From: Tetrastigma voinierianum
Lineage: Eukaryota > Streptophyta > Magnoliopsida > Vitales > Vitaceae
Assembly (NCBI GenBank): GCA_016808115.1
Contig: JAEQBH010000193.1
Location: 2,480,001-2,544,000, forward strand
Reading direction: 5' to 3'
Length of the DNA stretch: 64,000 nt
The position numbers and the translations under genes are program-made. Shown here in pieces: positions 12,641 through 24,540 of the stretch. The notes under the pieces were generated by a model. The model was given only the letters and a program-made list of their open reading frames with translations. It did not search any database and was not told where the DNA came from. The number at the start of each line of letters is the position of its first letter. Positions within the stretch are counted from its first letter, which is position 1.

Positions 12641-13834
12641 CACATTTTTTATTTTTGTTATTAATATTATAGTAGTTAGGTATATAATGTCATATATCAT
12701 ATCATATAATATTTAATTGCAATCATATATGTATTGATAATATATGATACTTTTTTATATTAATACAAGTATTATTTGAAATTTATGCAAATATAATGTC
12801 TTTATAGACATTAGGTAATTTATTTGATAATTTCACTATGAAAACTATTTAAAAACCAAGGTAATAATTATAAAAATCTATTAATTTAAACTAGGTATAA
12901 TATTAGTATAAATTTCATTTCCTGCATTTGTTATGATTTTGAATGAGAACAAATTAGGGAGGATAAATACTTATTCATAGCTAATTTAAGTTCAATACTG
13001 CTATATTAAACTTGCAAAAATAACTTTTACATTGTATAATAAAAAAGATTTAAAATTATTTATGTTTGGTTAACATCATATAATAATATTGAAATTTAAA
13101 TAAATTTATATTATATCTTGAATATTTGTTATTATCTATATAAAAATATAACATATATATTGTACTATAAAAATTAATTGCTTAGACACTTACCTTTTAT
13201 TATTTCATAACAATACTATTATTACATAAAAAACATTTAAATTTCTATAAATCTATATTCTAGTATTTAATTTTATGAATCTTTAATTAGTATTATTATT
13301 ATATATATAAATAAAATATTATAATTTAAATATCAAGTCTCAAAAAATACGTATTATATTATTTTTATAGCATAAACCTTTTATCTATTTGTCAATATGA
13401 CTTATTACTATTACAATTTAGCAATACTATTCAGTGACAAAATTACTCATTTTGTCATAAAATAATATATTTACTGATGAAACCATTTTGTAAATATGGA
13501 TAAAAATTTGTAACTTTTAGTAAAGAAATTATTTTCGTCACAAAAAAATTGTATTTTATAACAAATGCAAGGTGAAGGTTCGCGCTCTCTCTCTCTCCTC
13601 CTCCCCTTTCGTTGGCAAATAGTATTTTTTTCATCACAATAGCGTTTGCGCCAAAAAAAAGCCGCCAAATTTTCTCGCCATGTCTTTTGGCGACGAAAAA
13701 TTTGTTACAAAAAGTTTTCATAAATTTGACACTAGCAACGATATCTAAAATTTTATCGGTAAAAGTTCTTTTTAGCGACAACATTACAATTCGCCCCTAA
13801 ATTTTTGTCAGGAAAAATAAGTTTTCTTGTAGTG
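12489..13834. mobile_element. AT-rich fragment ending in a second CACTA-type terminus
   Basis: The 13-mer TTTTCTTGTAGTG recurs at 13822-13834, identical to and in the same orientation as the one at 12476-12488. The 280 bases before it contain GTCACAAAA, GGCGACGAAAAATTTG and TAGCGACAAC strings, resembling a CACTA subterminal zone of a different subfamily. The right flank AAG is a possible 3-bp target site within an Athila-type LTR. No matching CACTACAAGAAAA start is found leftward, so the element is truncated or its left limit lies in an unrecognised stretch. No coding region is seen. Confidence 0.45.
12581..12638. repeat. (GT)n(AT)n microsatellite
   Basis: Nine GT units (12581-12598) pass directly into about twenty AT units (12599-12638). 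It is a compound simple repeat in AT-rich DNA. Confidence 0.95.
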
Positions 13835-14647
13835 AAGCATCCACTGAACCCTAAAAGATTGCCAAATACTGATCAATGAAGGCACATCAAAGGAGTTCTA
13901 ACCTAGAGTGAGAAATAGGAACATAAATGCCAATAAAAACTTGCGTTGTGCAGAGAACCAACAGCTACCTTCGATCCTCGCACCTAGCAAATTCTTCCAC
14001 CCAAGGAAAGGGTTTTAGTTTACCATCCATCCGAGTTGTCATCCCTGAGGGTGTTTGGTCAGTTCCGTAAAGTGGAAAGAAAATGTAAGACAAGGAGAGA
14101 AAATGATGTGACCCATGGAGAGTCGAAAGCTTCTCCGCCAAAAATTTATTGTGAAGTGATTGATTTTCTTTACAGACCTTGACTTAGCTTATATACGGCT
14201 CAGAGCAAGGGAAATTACAAAAAAAACTAAAACCAAAAGCTATTACAAGGGATAAGATTGGAAGAAACAAAAATTGAAACAAACAGGGCACAACGTCAAA
14301 AAGCAGTGAACAAAGGGTCAGATGATGAACAAGTACTGGCCGGGAGGCATGAACAAAGGCTCGCATGATGCAAATTTCAAGAAGTTCCATTTTCTATTTT
14401 CCGCTTCTTTCCTTATGGTCTCTGATCTGCAATGCTAAGTTTGACTTGAATTCTTCGTGCTTGAATCGACTTAACAATTCCCCGCATAAATAGCTTGCAA
14501 AACTACAAAATTAGCTTACAAAATGCGATCAGTAGAATAGTAGGGACCTTAATGTGCAAATCAAGTTAATTAGAATGATTAGTACATAAAAAGCACTCAA
14601 AACCTATAATAATTAGGTTCAAAATAGCATTTTTTGGGCACTAATCA
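13835..14647 (-). repeat. Truncated 3' LTR of the LARD-like element
   Basis: It matches 18304 to 19115 of the intact partner LTR, for example GCATCCACTGAACCCTAAAA near 13837 and 18307. It starts on minus with TGATTAGTGCCC at 14647. About 500 bases of the LTR's distal part are missing on the left, where the CACTA-type terminus abuts. Confidence 0.8.
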
Positions 14648-14660
14648 CCCCCCTGTTACA
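14648..14660 (-). other. Polypurine tract of the LARD-like element
   Basis: Plus CCCCCCTGTTACA reads TGTAACAGGGGGG on minus, directly upstream of the LTR start TGATTAG. This is the correct position for a plus-strand primer. Confidence 0.6.
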
Positions 14661-16212
14661 CATTACAATTCCTTAGCAATGAAAGAAATAAAGAAAGAAA
14701 GAGCATACAAACGATAACAAAATAATGTCTACAAAATTATTATATTTCAAAAAGGAATGAGTAAGGCCTCAACTTGATGAGAATCACCAAACCCTTGCCC
14801 AATAACTGCCTCAAGAGAATGAATGCCATACAAAATTGAGTATCAAAAGAGCCTTCTGGTGAATAAACCAGACTTCCACCAAACCTGGCAGTTTGTTTGA
14901 TCAATTATCAACAATAAACTGCTAAATTGCACTCTCCCCCCAACCAAGCTACTGTCACCTCAAAGACACTAACTAATCCCAATGACGACTCACTCTTATT
15001 CCACAACTCGTGTTGTAGTGGGTGCAATGCCGAGGAATCGAATTTCACCAAAGTCCATGTAACGGGATCTAAACGATGACTCCCAACCAATTCTAAGGCT
15101 TAGGGGCACCAATCATAAGGATCTTGACCACTAACTCTGCTTTCACCCCTGACCAATGATTTCAAACCCAACACCTACAACATGCTAAACTCTACCCATC
15201 CACCCGTATCGAGCACTAAGTCTGCGGGCTCCCAACCGTGCTTGGCTTAGTGGCAACTGGCTTGTATGCCTCGCCATGCACTTCTGACCTTGCCTGGTTT
15301 CCCAAGGCAAAGCGTTGCAATTTTCCTTCTTTTTCTTTTTCTTTATCTTTTCTTTTCTTTTCGGGAATACATTAATTTCTATTCATGGGGTCCTAACCAT
15401 TGCAAGTGGTCAATGAAAACTAGGTAGGTTTTACATTCACAGAGGTAGGCAGCTTTTTCAAACCTATTGTTGAAAACTGATGTAATTTGTGTGGTTAGCT
15501 AAAGGTGGAAGAAAAAGTCAAAAAAGAAGCAAGGGGATTCAACTAACCATCCACTAACTAGGAACACACCAATCTAACATCAATGTGATTAGACAAAGTT
15601 TCACTTTCCAACTTGCAAAGTTAGCAAACCACAAAAATAGGTGCAATTTGAATTGAAAAAGTAAGCTGTATAGTATAACATCTTCACAAAAAGGAAAACT
15701 AGCAAGCCACTGAACATGCAAAATGGGCTTTCTCAAAATAATAACAAAAACATAAATAAATGTCACTTCCTTCACTAACTCTCCCCCCAACTAAATGTCA
15801 CATTGTCTCGCAATAAAGTAGATCGGTTAGAGGAGAAAGTGCCCTCCTTTGATGAAATGTACTCGCTGTTGGATAGAGACTTTGCAATCTTTCCATCGAC
15901 ACCTTATTCACTGCTTCGGGGCTTCAAATAAACAAGTTAGAGAAGAAAAGAGAGGAAAAAGTGACCAGTTGGAGAATTTTGAAAATTACACCTTCATAAT
16001 AATTTCAAAAGTATTCTTTCTGGCTATATTTGGATTCTACACTCTCTAAGCTTTCCAACGGTACCAAAAACGCCTAAAACGAAGTTTGAATGAGAAAGTT
16101 ATGATGAAAACAAAATACCGCGAATTAAAGAGGGCTATAAATTTCAGAATCCATGCAAAATTTCGCACGCGAAATTTTTTTTTTAATAATAAAATAAATT
16201 TTTATTTTTTTT

Positions 16213-16260
<48 letters not shown>

Positions 16261-17776
16261 TATATATATCATAAAGGACAAAATAGTGCACAAGCAACTA
16301 AAACCAAAAGCTACTACAGCAGTGTGCTCGAGCCTCCTCCGTACCTAAGCTGTATGCTTGTGAATTTTCGCAGAATCGCCGCGAAATTTCAGGTTTACTT
16401 AAATTTTCGCAGTCGCGAAAATTCTCCAGTCCTTCGCACCTCCCACTACATCAAAAATTTGATAAAAACTGCAAAAATAAACACTGAAAAATTAAGAAAA
16501 TTTGTAGAAAAATGAAAATTAATCTAAAAACAAAGATTAACTAAAGTGGGGGAGACTGTGCTCCCCCCAAACCAATTCCTTAAGCCTTTGGAGGCTGTTA
16601 GAACCGCTGAGCTTGCAAATGCTAAGGTCCGTGCTCCATGTCCGGTCCAAAGACCGAACCAACCGTGCTATGTAATATGAGCAAGCCAATTTCTTCTCAT
16701 GTAAAGGGCAAAATTTGAGCAAAGGGCCACTAACTTCCTAAAGTTTGTAGTATAGGCAACAAAGGTGATGACCTTAAATTTCAAGAAGAAGAGTTTTGGG
16801 TCAGATCGATAAGTGAAGGCGTATGTAGACTAAGCCGGCAGGGGGCAGGTAAATCGTTTCTCAGGTTCTCCAATGCTTCTCACTATCAACAATGGGATTG
16901 CTTCCCTTCTTCTCCCATAGGCAAACAAAGAACACCAATGTCCGAGGATCTCAAAATTTTCTTACTAGGCCTTCTCAGAGTCAGCCAGAGACACTCTTCC
17001 ACCACGGGTGTCACTTTAAGCACCCTCCGATTTTCTTCCTCTCGATGAACATTTTGTCGGCAAGCTTTGAAATTGATGTCCGCAGTTGTCAAATCATGAT
17101 CATTTCCACTTCAGAGGTCACAAATTTCTTATCCATTTCACTTTAGCCCAACTAATTCGTCCAAAGAGTTCTCCACAAGGTCAATTTCCCCTTATTGGCC
17201 CGACATTCACTCACCCTCTCGCCTCCTTTATGAAATTATCCAATTAGTTTGCTCAAGTTCGCATTGCTTGCTCAACTGAGAAATTAACTGCGGTGCTGTG
17301 GTGGCTGAGGAGTTGAGGTAAATGGAGAAAGAGAGGTGCATAAGTCGAGGGAACATTATAGACTCGCACTCATCCATTGGCTATCTCTATAAACCCTCAT
17401 AATCTATTCGGGCTCGGATTTCTCCCCAAGGGTTGCTGATTCTACCATGGAAGGTTTCTATAGTCCCTCATTGACATGTATGCTCTAGGGTTTCTCTCCA
17501 TTGAATACTCATTGTATTATTCCCCCTCTTCCATTTGGTCACAATTCAAACCCACTGGACATGCAATCCTGCAGTATACATATGGCAAGACAACAAAAAA
17601 AAAATCCTGCAGCAAAAACAAGGCAACACAAAAACAGTCCTACAACAACCCTTTTTTTTTTTTTTTTGCAGTGAAATGAAATAAAAAAAAACTGACAGTA
17701 ATATAAAAGAAATTCACCAATACTTGTGATGAGGATCACAAGTGTTCCACAGCTCGTCAAATGCACTTAGGCACCA
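14661..17776 (-). other. Internal region of the LARD-like element, no recognised coding
   Basis: About 3.1 kb. Around 15100-15300 it contains the reverse complement of non-coding text also found at about 27780-28060 in the gag-bearing element (CGGGCTCCCAACC type), supporting common descent. A 68-aa minus-strand ORF (17092-16886) and a preceding open stretch from about 17146 have no recognised domain. T-rich and AT simple repeats interrupt the region. Confidence 0.45.
16220..16269. repeat. (AT)n microsatellite
   Basis: About 19 AT units, an AGT interruption, and a few more TA units. It lies in the internal region of the LARD-like element. Confidence 0.95.
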
Positions 17777-17794
17777 TCCTCAGCAACGACGCCA
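17777..17794 (-). other. tRNA-Asp-type primer binding site
   Basis: On minus the site reads TGGCGTCGTTGCTGAGGA, close to the tRNA-Asp complement TGGCGCCGTTGCCGGGGA. It lies two bases after the LTR end (...AATCA). It sets the orientation of this element as minus. Confidence 0.8.
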
Positions 17795-17796
17795 TT

Positions 17797-19115
17797 TGAT
17801 TTATGCCACAGTAGGTGTACCGTAATCAACAAAATTTATATCCTAAATCCTACTGCCATAGCAAAGCTACTGCAGTACAGTGGCTCTAGGGTCGAACACA
17901 GGGATGGATTTTCTTCGTACAAATGATTTACAGTGAATGCCAAAATGCAGGAATCTAATTGGATTTTGGGATTTTGTAAAAACAGGGGTGTGGCTGGTTG
18001 GCAAACTAAAATTTAAATAAAATAAAATGTAAAAGAAGTCTCCTCAAGTGTCAAGCACGATCTGGGTTCCAGCCACCGAGGGGTTCTCTGGGTCCACTTC
18101 GCGGGCTGGGGGAGGATGACCTATAGTCATTTCCGAACCTGGATCTTCATTTAGCTTCAAAAAACTAAACCCTATGATTTTCCTTTTGAAAACAGCATTT
18201 ACTGAGCATTAATGCTCCCGCACAATGAAAACGGCGTCCTCCCGCCCCGTCCCCCCCTCTCGCTGACAAATAGAAAGCAACTAATGAATCTCAAGGATTT
18301 AGAACAAGCATCCACTGAACCCTAAAAGATTGCCAAATACTAATCAATGAAGGCACATCAAAGGAGTTCTAACCTAGAGTGAGAAATAGGAACATAAATG
18401 CCAATAAAAACATGCGTTAAAAACAGAGAACCAACAGTTACCTTCAGATCCTGCACCCAATAGTCTTCCACTCCAAGGAAAAAGGGTTTTAGCCGCTCAT
18501 CCTCCGAGTTGTCATCCTCGAAGGGTGTTTGGCTGCCTAGAAAGTGGAAAGAAAATGAAAGACAAGGAGAGAAAATGAAGCAGACGGCGGGAGAGCTGAA
18601 ATCTTCTCCGCCAAAAATTTATTGCAAAGTGATTGATTTTCTTTACAGACCTTGACTTAGCTTATATACGGCTCAGAGCAAGGGAAATTACAAAAAAAAC
18701 TAAAACCAAAAGCTATTACAAGGGATAAAATTGGAAGAAACAAAAATTGAAACAAACAAGGCACAACGTCAAAAAGCAGGTGAACAGTGGCTGCATGATG
18801 AACAGTGCTGGCTGGAGGCATGAACAGTGCTCGCAGGATGCAAATTTCGCAAGTTCCATTTTCTTTGTATTTTCTGCTCTTTCTTCCTCAGTCTCCGACC
18901 GTAATGCCGAGTTTGACTCGAATTCTTCAGGCTTGAATCGACTAGAACAATTTCCCTGCATAAATAGCTTGCAAAACTATAAAATTAGCTACAAAATGCC
19001 GATCAAGAGAATAGTAGGGACCTTAATGTGCAAATCGGGTTAATTAGAATGATTAGTACACGTGCACTCAAAACTGGCAATAAATAAACCAAAATAGCAC
19101 TTTGGGCACTAATCA
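17797..19115 (-). repeat. 5' LTR of the LARD-like element (1319 bp)
   Basis: On minus it begins TGATTAGTGCCCAAAGTGC at 19115 and ends ...ATAAATCA at 17797, i.e. TG...CA ends. Near its end it has the family block around CCTGTGTTCGACCCTAGAGCC, shared with the LTRs ending at 24302, 29820, 58126 and 60715. Confidence 0.85.
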
Positions 19116-19190
19116 AGACACTCCGTGATGCACACTAACATAGTGGAAAACTCGGCATCAAAGATCACCAGTTAACTTCAACCCCAGTAA

Positions 19191-21974
19191 TGTAAAACCC
19201 GGGAAAAATGCAATTTTTTTTAAAAATGGCAAAATAGTAATTTGTCGCTGTATTACATGTTGAAAACCTGAAATTTTCTAGATCTCAGATAATGAGACGG
19301 ACTTCACCGTTGGATTCGTCTCACGAAATCTAGTTACCCAGACGAATTTCATTAAATGCCAAGATAATCGAAATTTTCATGTTTTTCGGGGTGACGGGTG
19401 TCGGATGACACATGGAGTGGTGCCACATGGCATGACCATGTGGATGCCATATGACATGTTTAGAGGAGGGCACATGGCATGAGAGCAATGTGGTGTGGCG
19501 TTTTCCATCTAGTGCATGTGTCCATGTGACACATGGCATATGGGAAATAGGAAAGCGAGAGGAAGTTTCCTCTTGTTGGAGCAAACAAAAAAAAAAAATT
19601 CGATGGACGAAAGAAAAGGAAAAGAAAATAAATGAAAGGAGAAAAAGAAAGGAAAGGAGAAAAAGAAAAGAAATGAGAAAATAGAAAAGAATGTTATTAA
19701 TAGTGCTCTAGGCTTATTGTATGGACATGGTATTTTGACTATTTATGAGAATTAATTATTATGATGATTTGCATGTTTATTATATATAATGTCCTTGAAT
19801 AATATTATTAATTATTCTAAATGTCTCTAATCCGTTATTGTTAAGTGGGAATAATGAATTTAAGATTATATAAAGTTTGATAGGTATTCATGGATGAATA
19901 TGTGTATGAGATAAATCAAATTTATATCTATTTGTTGAGAACAAATATCGATGCACTTTCGAGATTAATACATGGATCAAAAGCCATAAGTTAATCTCTA
20001 ATAGTCAGTGGCTATTAAACTTTGACCTGAGATCGCTATAGTTCTCAACATATGAATATTGTGTTTTGATATAATCAAACGTTGTCTTTAATCTGATGAC
20101 TATAAAGGTTATAATGAACTTAATAAGAATTATGTAGCGAGATATGAGCGATTAAGATGGAATTTGTCCTCTTATTATGAGAGAGATATCTCTCGGGGTC
20201 CCCGACAATTGAGACTCTGGTGAAATGCATGGGTCGTGCTCAAATGAATTGATGGAGATCAATGTCATTTGTTTAGTCACTAATCAGGGTTTCGAGTCAT
20301 CAAAGATAGAACGAGATATAAGGTTGACTTCTGGCTCCATGCCTTATATTCTATCAAGATATCATAAGACAAAAGGATTATGTCATTAGCTATATTAAGG
20401 TTGTCTCGCATCATGAGCTTTTCATTTAACTCGGGGTAGTCATAATGTCTTGCTAGGGAGGCCATTTATGACTTGTAGGATCAAATGTGATTTACAGCCT
20501 TACCGCCAATGTTAATTGAACCTAGGTCGCATTAAGAACGAATAATAACGGTTATAATAATTCCGTAAGAATTTCTGAAACATGAGATTTATTTTAAATT
20601 ACAAATAACAATTAGTTGTTATTTAAATTCACCTAATTTTGAGAAGTATAAATTATGGATTTAAATTATAACAAATAATTAATTTGTTATATTTATCGAT
20701 AAGGAAATAATCAGAAGGGTTTTTTAAAAAAGTTTAAATATATAATATAATAATTTGTTTCCCCTTATCTATTGCGATTTGAATTTAAATTGTTATTATT
20801 TAAAAGAGTTTTAAATATATAATAATATAAATTGCTTCCTTTATCTCGGGATAGGGATTTGAATTTAAATTGTTATTATTTAAAAGAGTTTTAAAGAGTA
20901 TAAGAATATAAATTCAAGCTCTTATCCGATAAGGATTTGGATTTAAATTGTTATTTAAAAGAGTTTTTAAAATATAATAATAAAAATTTCTTTTGACTAC
21001 AACCCCAGCGTAATTTTATATAGATATATATATATATGTGAGACATATATATTTTAGTCAGAGTCGCTTCTTACTCTAAGAATAACCAAAACAGAGAAAA
21101 AGAAAAGAAAAACCCTAATTTCGTTTTGAGAAGACGAACCTGAACTAGCATTCAACAAGATCGTTCATTATTTGTTCGTGTGTGGATACTTGTAAAGGGT
21201 GGTCGCCAGAAAAGGCAACACTTTGAAGATCCGACAAACCAAGACGCAGACTTCTCAAGGCTTCGATGAATCGACGATAAGAGGTAAGTTTCGCGACTTT
21301 CGGGTTTTTTATGAAATGCATGTGATCCTTAGTGGGTTAAGGGATAAAAATTTTAAATTCCAAGGTATTTGTTCCAATCGATTGATATTCGCCTGCAACT
21401 CCAACAAAGAAAAGGAAGAAAGGAAAGAAAATGAGGAAAACAAAATGGAGGAGGGAAATCCATGTGTGGAGTAGAAAGGGAAAAAAAAAGGAAAATGGTT
21501 CCGATTCCCGATGTTCTAACGGTCGAAAGTCGATAGGCAGAGAATTAATGATGGTTCACTGAATGAGAGCCACAGCAAAGCAAAAACAAAAGAGGTAGGT
21601 TTTCTCCTTACACCTGCCTTCGAATCTAAGGGCCATAAACGGTCAGGTGGTTCAGCCCCAACCATGGGACTGAGTTTTCGGAAGTTGGAACTATTTTTCA
21701 AGATAGTTTCTAGGCCGAGTTTGAGGACTGCTTCATGGCTTAATTTATAGCCATTAAAGACAGTCTTGAAAGTTGTAAGAAAATAAAAATAAATAAAAAG
21801 AAAAAAAATAGCTAAAATTTTTGGATTGAGTCCATATTATTTCCAAGGCCAAGTATGGTAAGATTTATGGTAGGGAATGGCTAGTTGGCGTAGACTATTT
21901 ATGTGTGTTATTGCTGGAAATTTTATAACATACTGAATGTGTTGTAAATAAGTTGATATATTATGTTATGTTTC
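19191..21974 (+). repeat. 5' LTR of the plus-strand gypsy remnant (split)
   Basis: Two pieces, 19191-19691 and 21407-21974, flank a copia-type solo LTR. The left piece has repeated CACATGGCATG-like motifs and ends in A/G-rich sequence that continues seamlessly at 21412. The right piece matches the minus-strand LTR order (purine tract, then CTGAATGAGAGCC, GGGACTGAG). The right limit is approximate because internal sequence follows after a deletion. Confidence 0.65.
19692..21406 (+). mobile_element. Copia-type solo LTR with AAGAA target duplication
   Basis: It starts TGTTATTAATAGTGC and ends CTGCAACTCCAACA, giving TG...CA ends and 1715 bp. The flanks 19687-19691 and 21407-21411 are both AAGAA, a perfect 5-bp target site duplication. 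The region at 21040-21300 (CAGAGTCGCTTCTTACTC, AACCCTAATTTCG, then GTAAGTTTCG) resembles the transcribed end of plant copia LTRs. No internal region is present, so it is a product of LTR-LTR recombination. Confidence 0.85.
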
Positions 21975-22856
21975 AGGGAGATAAGCACAATGCTTTACCC
22001 TAGACTGTGTACGACTTCAGGTGGCATGGACAATTAATGGGTTGGCTAGCAAGCCTTACAATAGAGGACGAGGTGAGACAGGGTTTGAGTCTACCTCGGG
22101 TAGTTTTCGAATTCGGGGATGTCTTTCCGGATGATCTATCAGGATTACCCCCGCAGGGGGATGTAGACTTTATCATTGAGTTATACCCTGGTACGTCGCC
22201 CATTGCTATGACTCCTCATAGGATGGTGCCGGTTGAGTTACAGTAACTCAAGGTCCAAATACAAGAATTATTGAACAAGGGTTTCATTAGACCAAGCACT
22301 TCACCTTGGGGCGCTCCAGTTTTGTTTGCCAAGAAGAAGGACAAGACCCTTCGACTATGCATTGACTACCGATAAATGAACAGGGTTACGATCAAGAATC
22401 CGCATTCTGGGCTTAGGATTGATGACGATTTGACTAGCCGAGAGAGGCAATGCATATCTCCTCATAAATCCCCCGTACCATCATCGCCTGAGAGCAGAGT
22501 CACATCCCCACACCGCTAGATGCGGCACGAAAGCATTTCAAGTTTACAGTGATGCCTTTCAGATTGACGAATGCATCAGCGGCATTCATAGATCTCATGC
22601 ATAGGGTGTTCCAACCCTTTTTAGATCAGTTTGTGGTAGTTTTCCTTGACGACATCTTGATCTACTCCAAGACAAAGGAGGAGCATGAGGATCATTTGAG
22701 GATTGTTCTCCAAGCCCTTAGAGAACATCAGTTATATGCCAAGTTCAGTAAGTGCGAGTTTTGGCTTATTGAGGTGAAATTCTTAGGACATGTAGTGTCA
22801 GCTTCGAGTGTATCAGTGGACCTAGAGAAGGTAGAGGTAGTTATGAGTTGGGAGAG
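21975..22856 (+). pseudogene. Gypsy protease/RT fragment, proximal part
   Basis: The frame from about 21975 encodes FQGDKHNALP, WHGQLMGWLASLTIEDEV, then DVFPDDLSGLPPQGDVDF and ELYPGTSPIAMTPHRM, the hallmark linker leading into Ty3/gypsy RT. A TAA follows VELQ and another follows IDYR (family Gln). RT finger motifs GFIRPSTSPWGAPVLFAKK and TLRLCIDYR are present. About 22385-22545 is garbled relative to the family. From 22549 the frame is open (MPFRLTNASAAFIDLMHRVF, then FVVVFLDDILIYSK), with the catalytic FLDD. It ends at 22856, where the gag-only element is inserted. It corresponds to 38400-37600 of the minus-strand element. Confidence 0.85.
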
Positions 22857-24302
22857 TGATTAGTGCTTAAAAAGTGCTCTTTTGAGGCCTATTCATCGTA
22901 GGTTTTAGGCACTTTTTAGGTACTAATCATTCCAAATAACCCAATTGGCATATTGATGTCCCTATTGTGTTATTAACACATTTTGTAGGTGTTTTTGTAG
23001 TTTTGAAGGCCAAACACTTCTCCATCTTCGGACCGGACGGAGGATAGAGCTGAACACGATGAATCCAAGCCGAGTTCAAAGCCATATTGCAACTTAGAAG
23101 AACAGGAGCAGAAGAGGAACTGAAGAAGAACAGGAGCAGAAGAGGAATGGAAGAAGAACAGAGCAGGAAAATTCGCACCAGGGTGCCAAAATCCGCACTA
23201 TGCGAAAATTGGCACCGCGCCACTTTGGCACTCCAGCCACTCGCACTGGTGCCAATTCCCTGCATTATGCAAATTTTTAAGACCGGTGCCAATTCTGGGC
23301 ACATCGCTAACTTCATGTGTGTGTGAAATCACCTCCTCCCCTTGTTGACTTTTGATTTTCTTTTCATTTTTTCCATTTTTACCCTCTTGTCTAATGCTTT
23401 TGAGGGCATAATGGTATTTTACCCTAAGAAACTCTATATAAGCTCCAATGTTCGGGGAGAATTGTACTTTGGAACTTTTTTGAACTTTTTGGCTTAGTGG
23501 AAATACGTGAGCGTTGCAAGTTCTCCGCTTTTCTTTTTCTTTCTTCAATTCTTTAATTTTCTTCATTTTCTAAGAACCAAACATACCTTTGTGATGACAA
23601 ACCAAGGTATGCTTGGCTAAAGCCCCATTTCCTTGAAGAGGAGGGTCACAGGAGGCTCGAGGTAAGTTTCATGCCCTCTCATTTATCACACGCATTTATG
23701 AGCATTTAAGCTCCTGCATCTCACCCTAGGTTGAAACTCTCAGATCCTGTACTTCGCCAATGTGTATTTAAAAGCTTTGTGGTTACGAGGATGCTTAATC
23801 TTTAGATCCACTGTCATCCACTTAGTCAGTTTCTATTAGTTGAAAATGAGGTTGCCTCTTTCGAGGCCATATGCACACTGTTAGTGGACTCAATGCTCAC
23901 CGAATGCCATATCTCAGGGAGTAATTTGTGGTTTAGGCTTTAGTGTCAAATCAAGGTCCGGTTTGGGAAACGATCATAGGTCATTATCCCCAACGAGGAA
24001 ATGCAAACCCGAGGGCATGAATACACCTTAAAAATCCAATCCAGTTGACCCAAGACTTCATGAGTCTTTTCTAAATTTTCTTTAATTTATATGCAAGCCA
24101 TAACCATCCAACCCACTGTTTTTGAACAAAACCCAAAATCCAAAGAGAAATACCATTTTCAACTCAACTGCACTTCTCATTTCACGAAGAAAACCCATCC
24201 CCATGTTCAACCCTAGACCGCTATACTATAGTAGCCTCGCTACGACAGTAGGACACCTAGGATACAAATTTAATGATTCCTAGCACTTTACCGAGCGAAT
24301 CA
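22857..24302 (+). repeat. 5' LTR of the gag-only element (1446 bp)
   Basis: It begins TGATTAGTGCTTAAAAAGTG and ends CCGAGCGAATCA. It shares with its partner the 28620-28700-like block (CACTTCTCCATCTTCGGACC) and the end block around TTCAACCCTAGACCGC. Low-complexity GGTGCCAA-type motifs occur at 23180-23300. Confidence 0.9.
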
Positions 24303-24304
24303 AA

Positions 24305-24322
24305 TGGCTGCTTCTGGGACAG
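24305..24322 (+). other. Degenerate tRNA-Asp-type primer binding site
   Basis: TGGCTGCTTCTGGGACAG sits two bases after the LTR end, where relatives have TGGTGTCGTTGCCGGGGA. Position supports its identity; the match itself is poor. Confidence 0.55.
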
Positions 24323-24540
24323 TCCCAGTGAGATGAGAAGATTTTGAATCCAGACCAACATCACAAGTGTCAGTGAATTCTCATTTCTTTTTTATACCAT
24401 TTTTCCCTAATCGCAGCTCACTCGTAGGAATTTGAATTTTATCCCGCATATACCGTTTTCCCTCGCTTTTATTTAGCTACTCTAACCCTTTTGGTAGTCT
24501 TGTTTTGCATTGGTTTCGCCGTTGTGTAGTACATAGCAAT

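Larger units (their letters stand above)
13835..19115 (-). mobile_element. LARD-like non-autonomous Athila-type LTR retrotransposon
   Basis: Read on minus: 5' LTR (19115 to 17797), tRNA-Asp-type PBS (17794-17777), 3.1-kb internal region, a G-rich polypurine tract, and a 3' LTR starting at 14647 and cut off at 13835 by a CACTA-type end. The internal region contains no gag, protease, RT or integrase that I can recognise. That fits a large retrotransposon derivative moved by proteins of a related element. The LTR is the same family as those at 22857, 55060 and 56840. The target duplication cannot be checked because the left LTR end is lost. Confidence 0.7.

Noticed and set aside
22927..23566. 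129-aa and 122-aa minus-strand ORFs in the 5' LTR
   Set aside because: The matching 3' LTR does not preserve these frames and they lie in LTR sequence.
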